Origin: JACKBC01 sp041391125
GTDB lineage: Bacteria > Chloroflexota > Anaerolineae > Caldilineales > Caldilineaceae
Length of the DNA: 64,000 nucleotides
Reading direction: 5' to 3'
Assembly: GCA_041391125.1 (NCBI GenBank)
Contig: JAWKON010000024.1
Location: forward strand, 1 to 64,000
The notes below the pieces were generated by a model, which saw only the letters and a program-made list of their open reading frames with translations, searched no databases and had not been told where the DNA came from. Shown here piece after piece: positions 63,944 to 64,000 of this stretch; position 1 is the stretch's first letter; every line of letters starts with the position of its first letter. The translations under genes and the position numbers were made by a program.

Positions 63944-64000
63944 CGCCGTTCGCTCCTTTGTTGGGCGACCAAAACCGCTTAGCGCGGTGCGCATAGGCAG

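Noticed and set aside
1..64000. tRNA and rRNA genes
   Set aside because: No cloverleaf, T-loop GGTTCGAATCC-type or rRNA core sequences noticed on either strand by eye.

Overview
The window looks like a contig from an uncultured Chloroflexota bacterium (Anaerolineae/Caldilineae-like). Pointers are threonine-proline stalks on secreted proteins, a surface protein ending in an IYLPTILR-type tail, a BTAD-NTPase-WD40 regulator, many LVIVD-propeller lipoproteins, and several CPBP/PrsW membrane proteases, in moderately GC-rich DNA. This assignment is inferred from protein style. No rRNA, tRNA, CRISPR array, integrase or phage gene was found.

Layout. 1-7.3 kb: end of a surface protein, a degenerate receiver protein, an AMP-ligase/carrier/thioesterase single-module enzyme, a repeat-rich gene-poor stretch, and one orphan helical protein flanked by inverted 51-bp repeats. 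7.3-28.2 kb (+ strand): secreted and membrane hydrolases (S41 peptidase, two CPBP proteases, PrsW protease, M1 peptidase, three TAP-like alpha/beta hydrolases, an amidase), plus a cation/proton exchanger, a VanZ-RDD fusion and a PA14 surface protein. 28.4-37.3 kb: a very large STAND regulator with a small convergent partner, a FAD oxidoreductase beside a decayed YcaQ-like gene, and a secreted protein made of three copies of one domain. 36.8-42.5 kb (- strand): a stress and nitrogen block (three universal stress proteins, CBS pair, Glu/Leu dehydrogenase, GNAT, DUF4342). 42.7-57 kb: a lipoprotein island of amidohydrolase, SnoaL-like proteins, alpha/beta hydrolases, two LVIVD propellers, a hydrolase-rhodanese fusion and a class C beta-lactamase-like hydrolase, interrupted by a TumA/TumE toxin-antitoxin pair. 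57.4-61.7 kb: a sugar-type ABC importer operon with an embedded alpha/alpha-toroid protein. 61.9-64 kb: a palindromic element, a uroporphyrinogen-decarboxylase-like remnant and a branched-chain amino acid type binding protein.

Two things cut across the window. First, many genes carry frameshifts. Several are repaired by adding one base to a short homopolymer (DUF4342, TumE, M1 peptidase), which points to indel errors in the assembly. Others show true loss: the YcaQ-like gene lacks most of its middle and the URO-D-like gene is only a C-terminal scrap. Second, small palindromic repeats are frequent. One family of about 73-84 bp occurs five times with conserved ends (TATACT...GCGGTTG and CAGAGC...AGTAT) and hairpin arms that differ between subgroups while still pairing. 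Another element of about 106 bp is flanked by a perfect 10-bp direct repeat. The clearest functional units are the ABC/toroid operon, the Usp/CBS/dehydrogenase block and the lipoprotein island.
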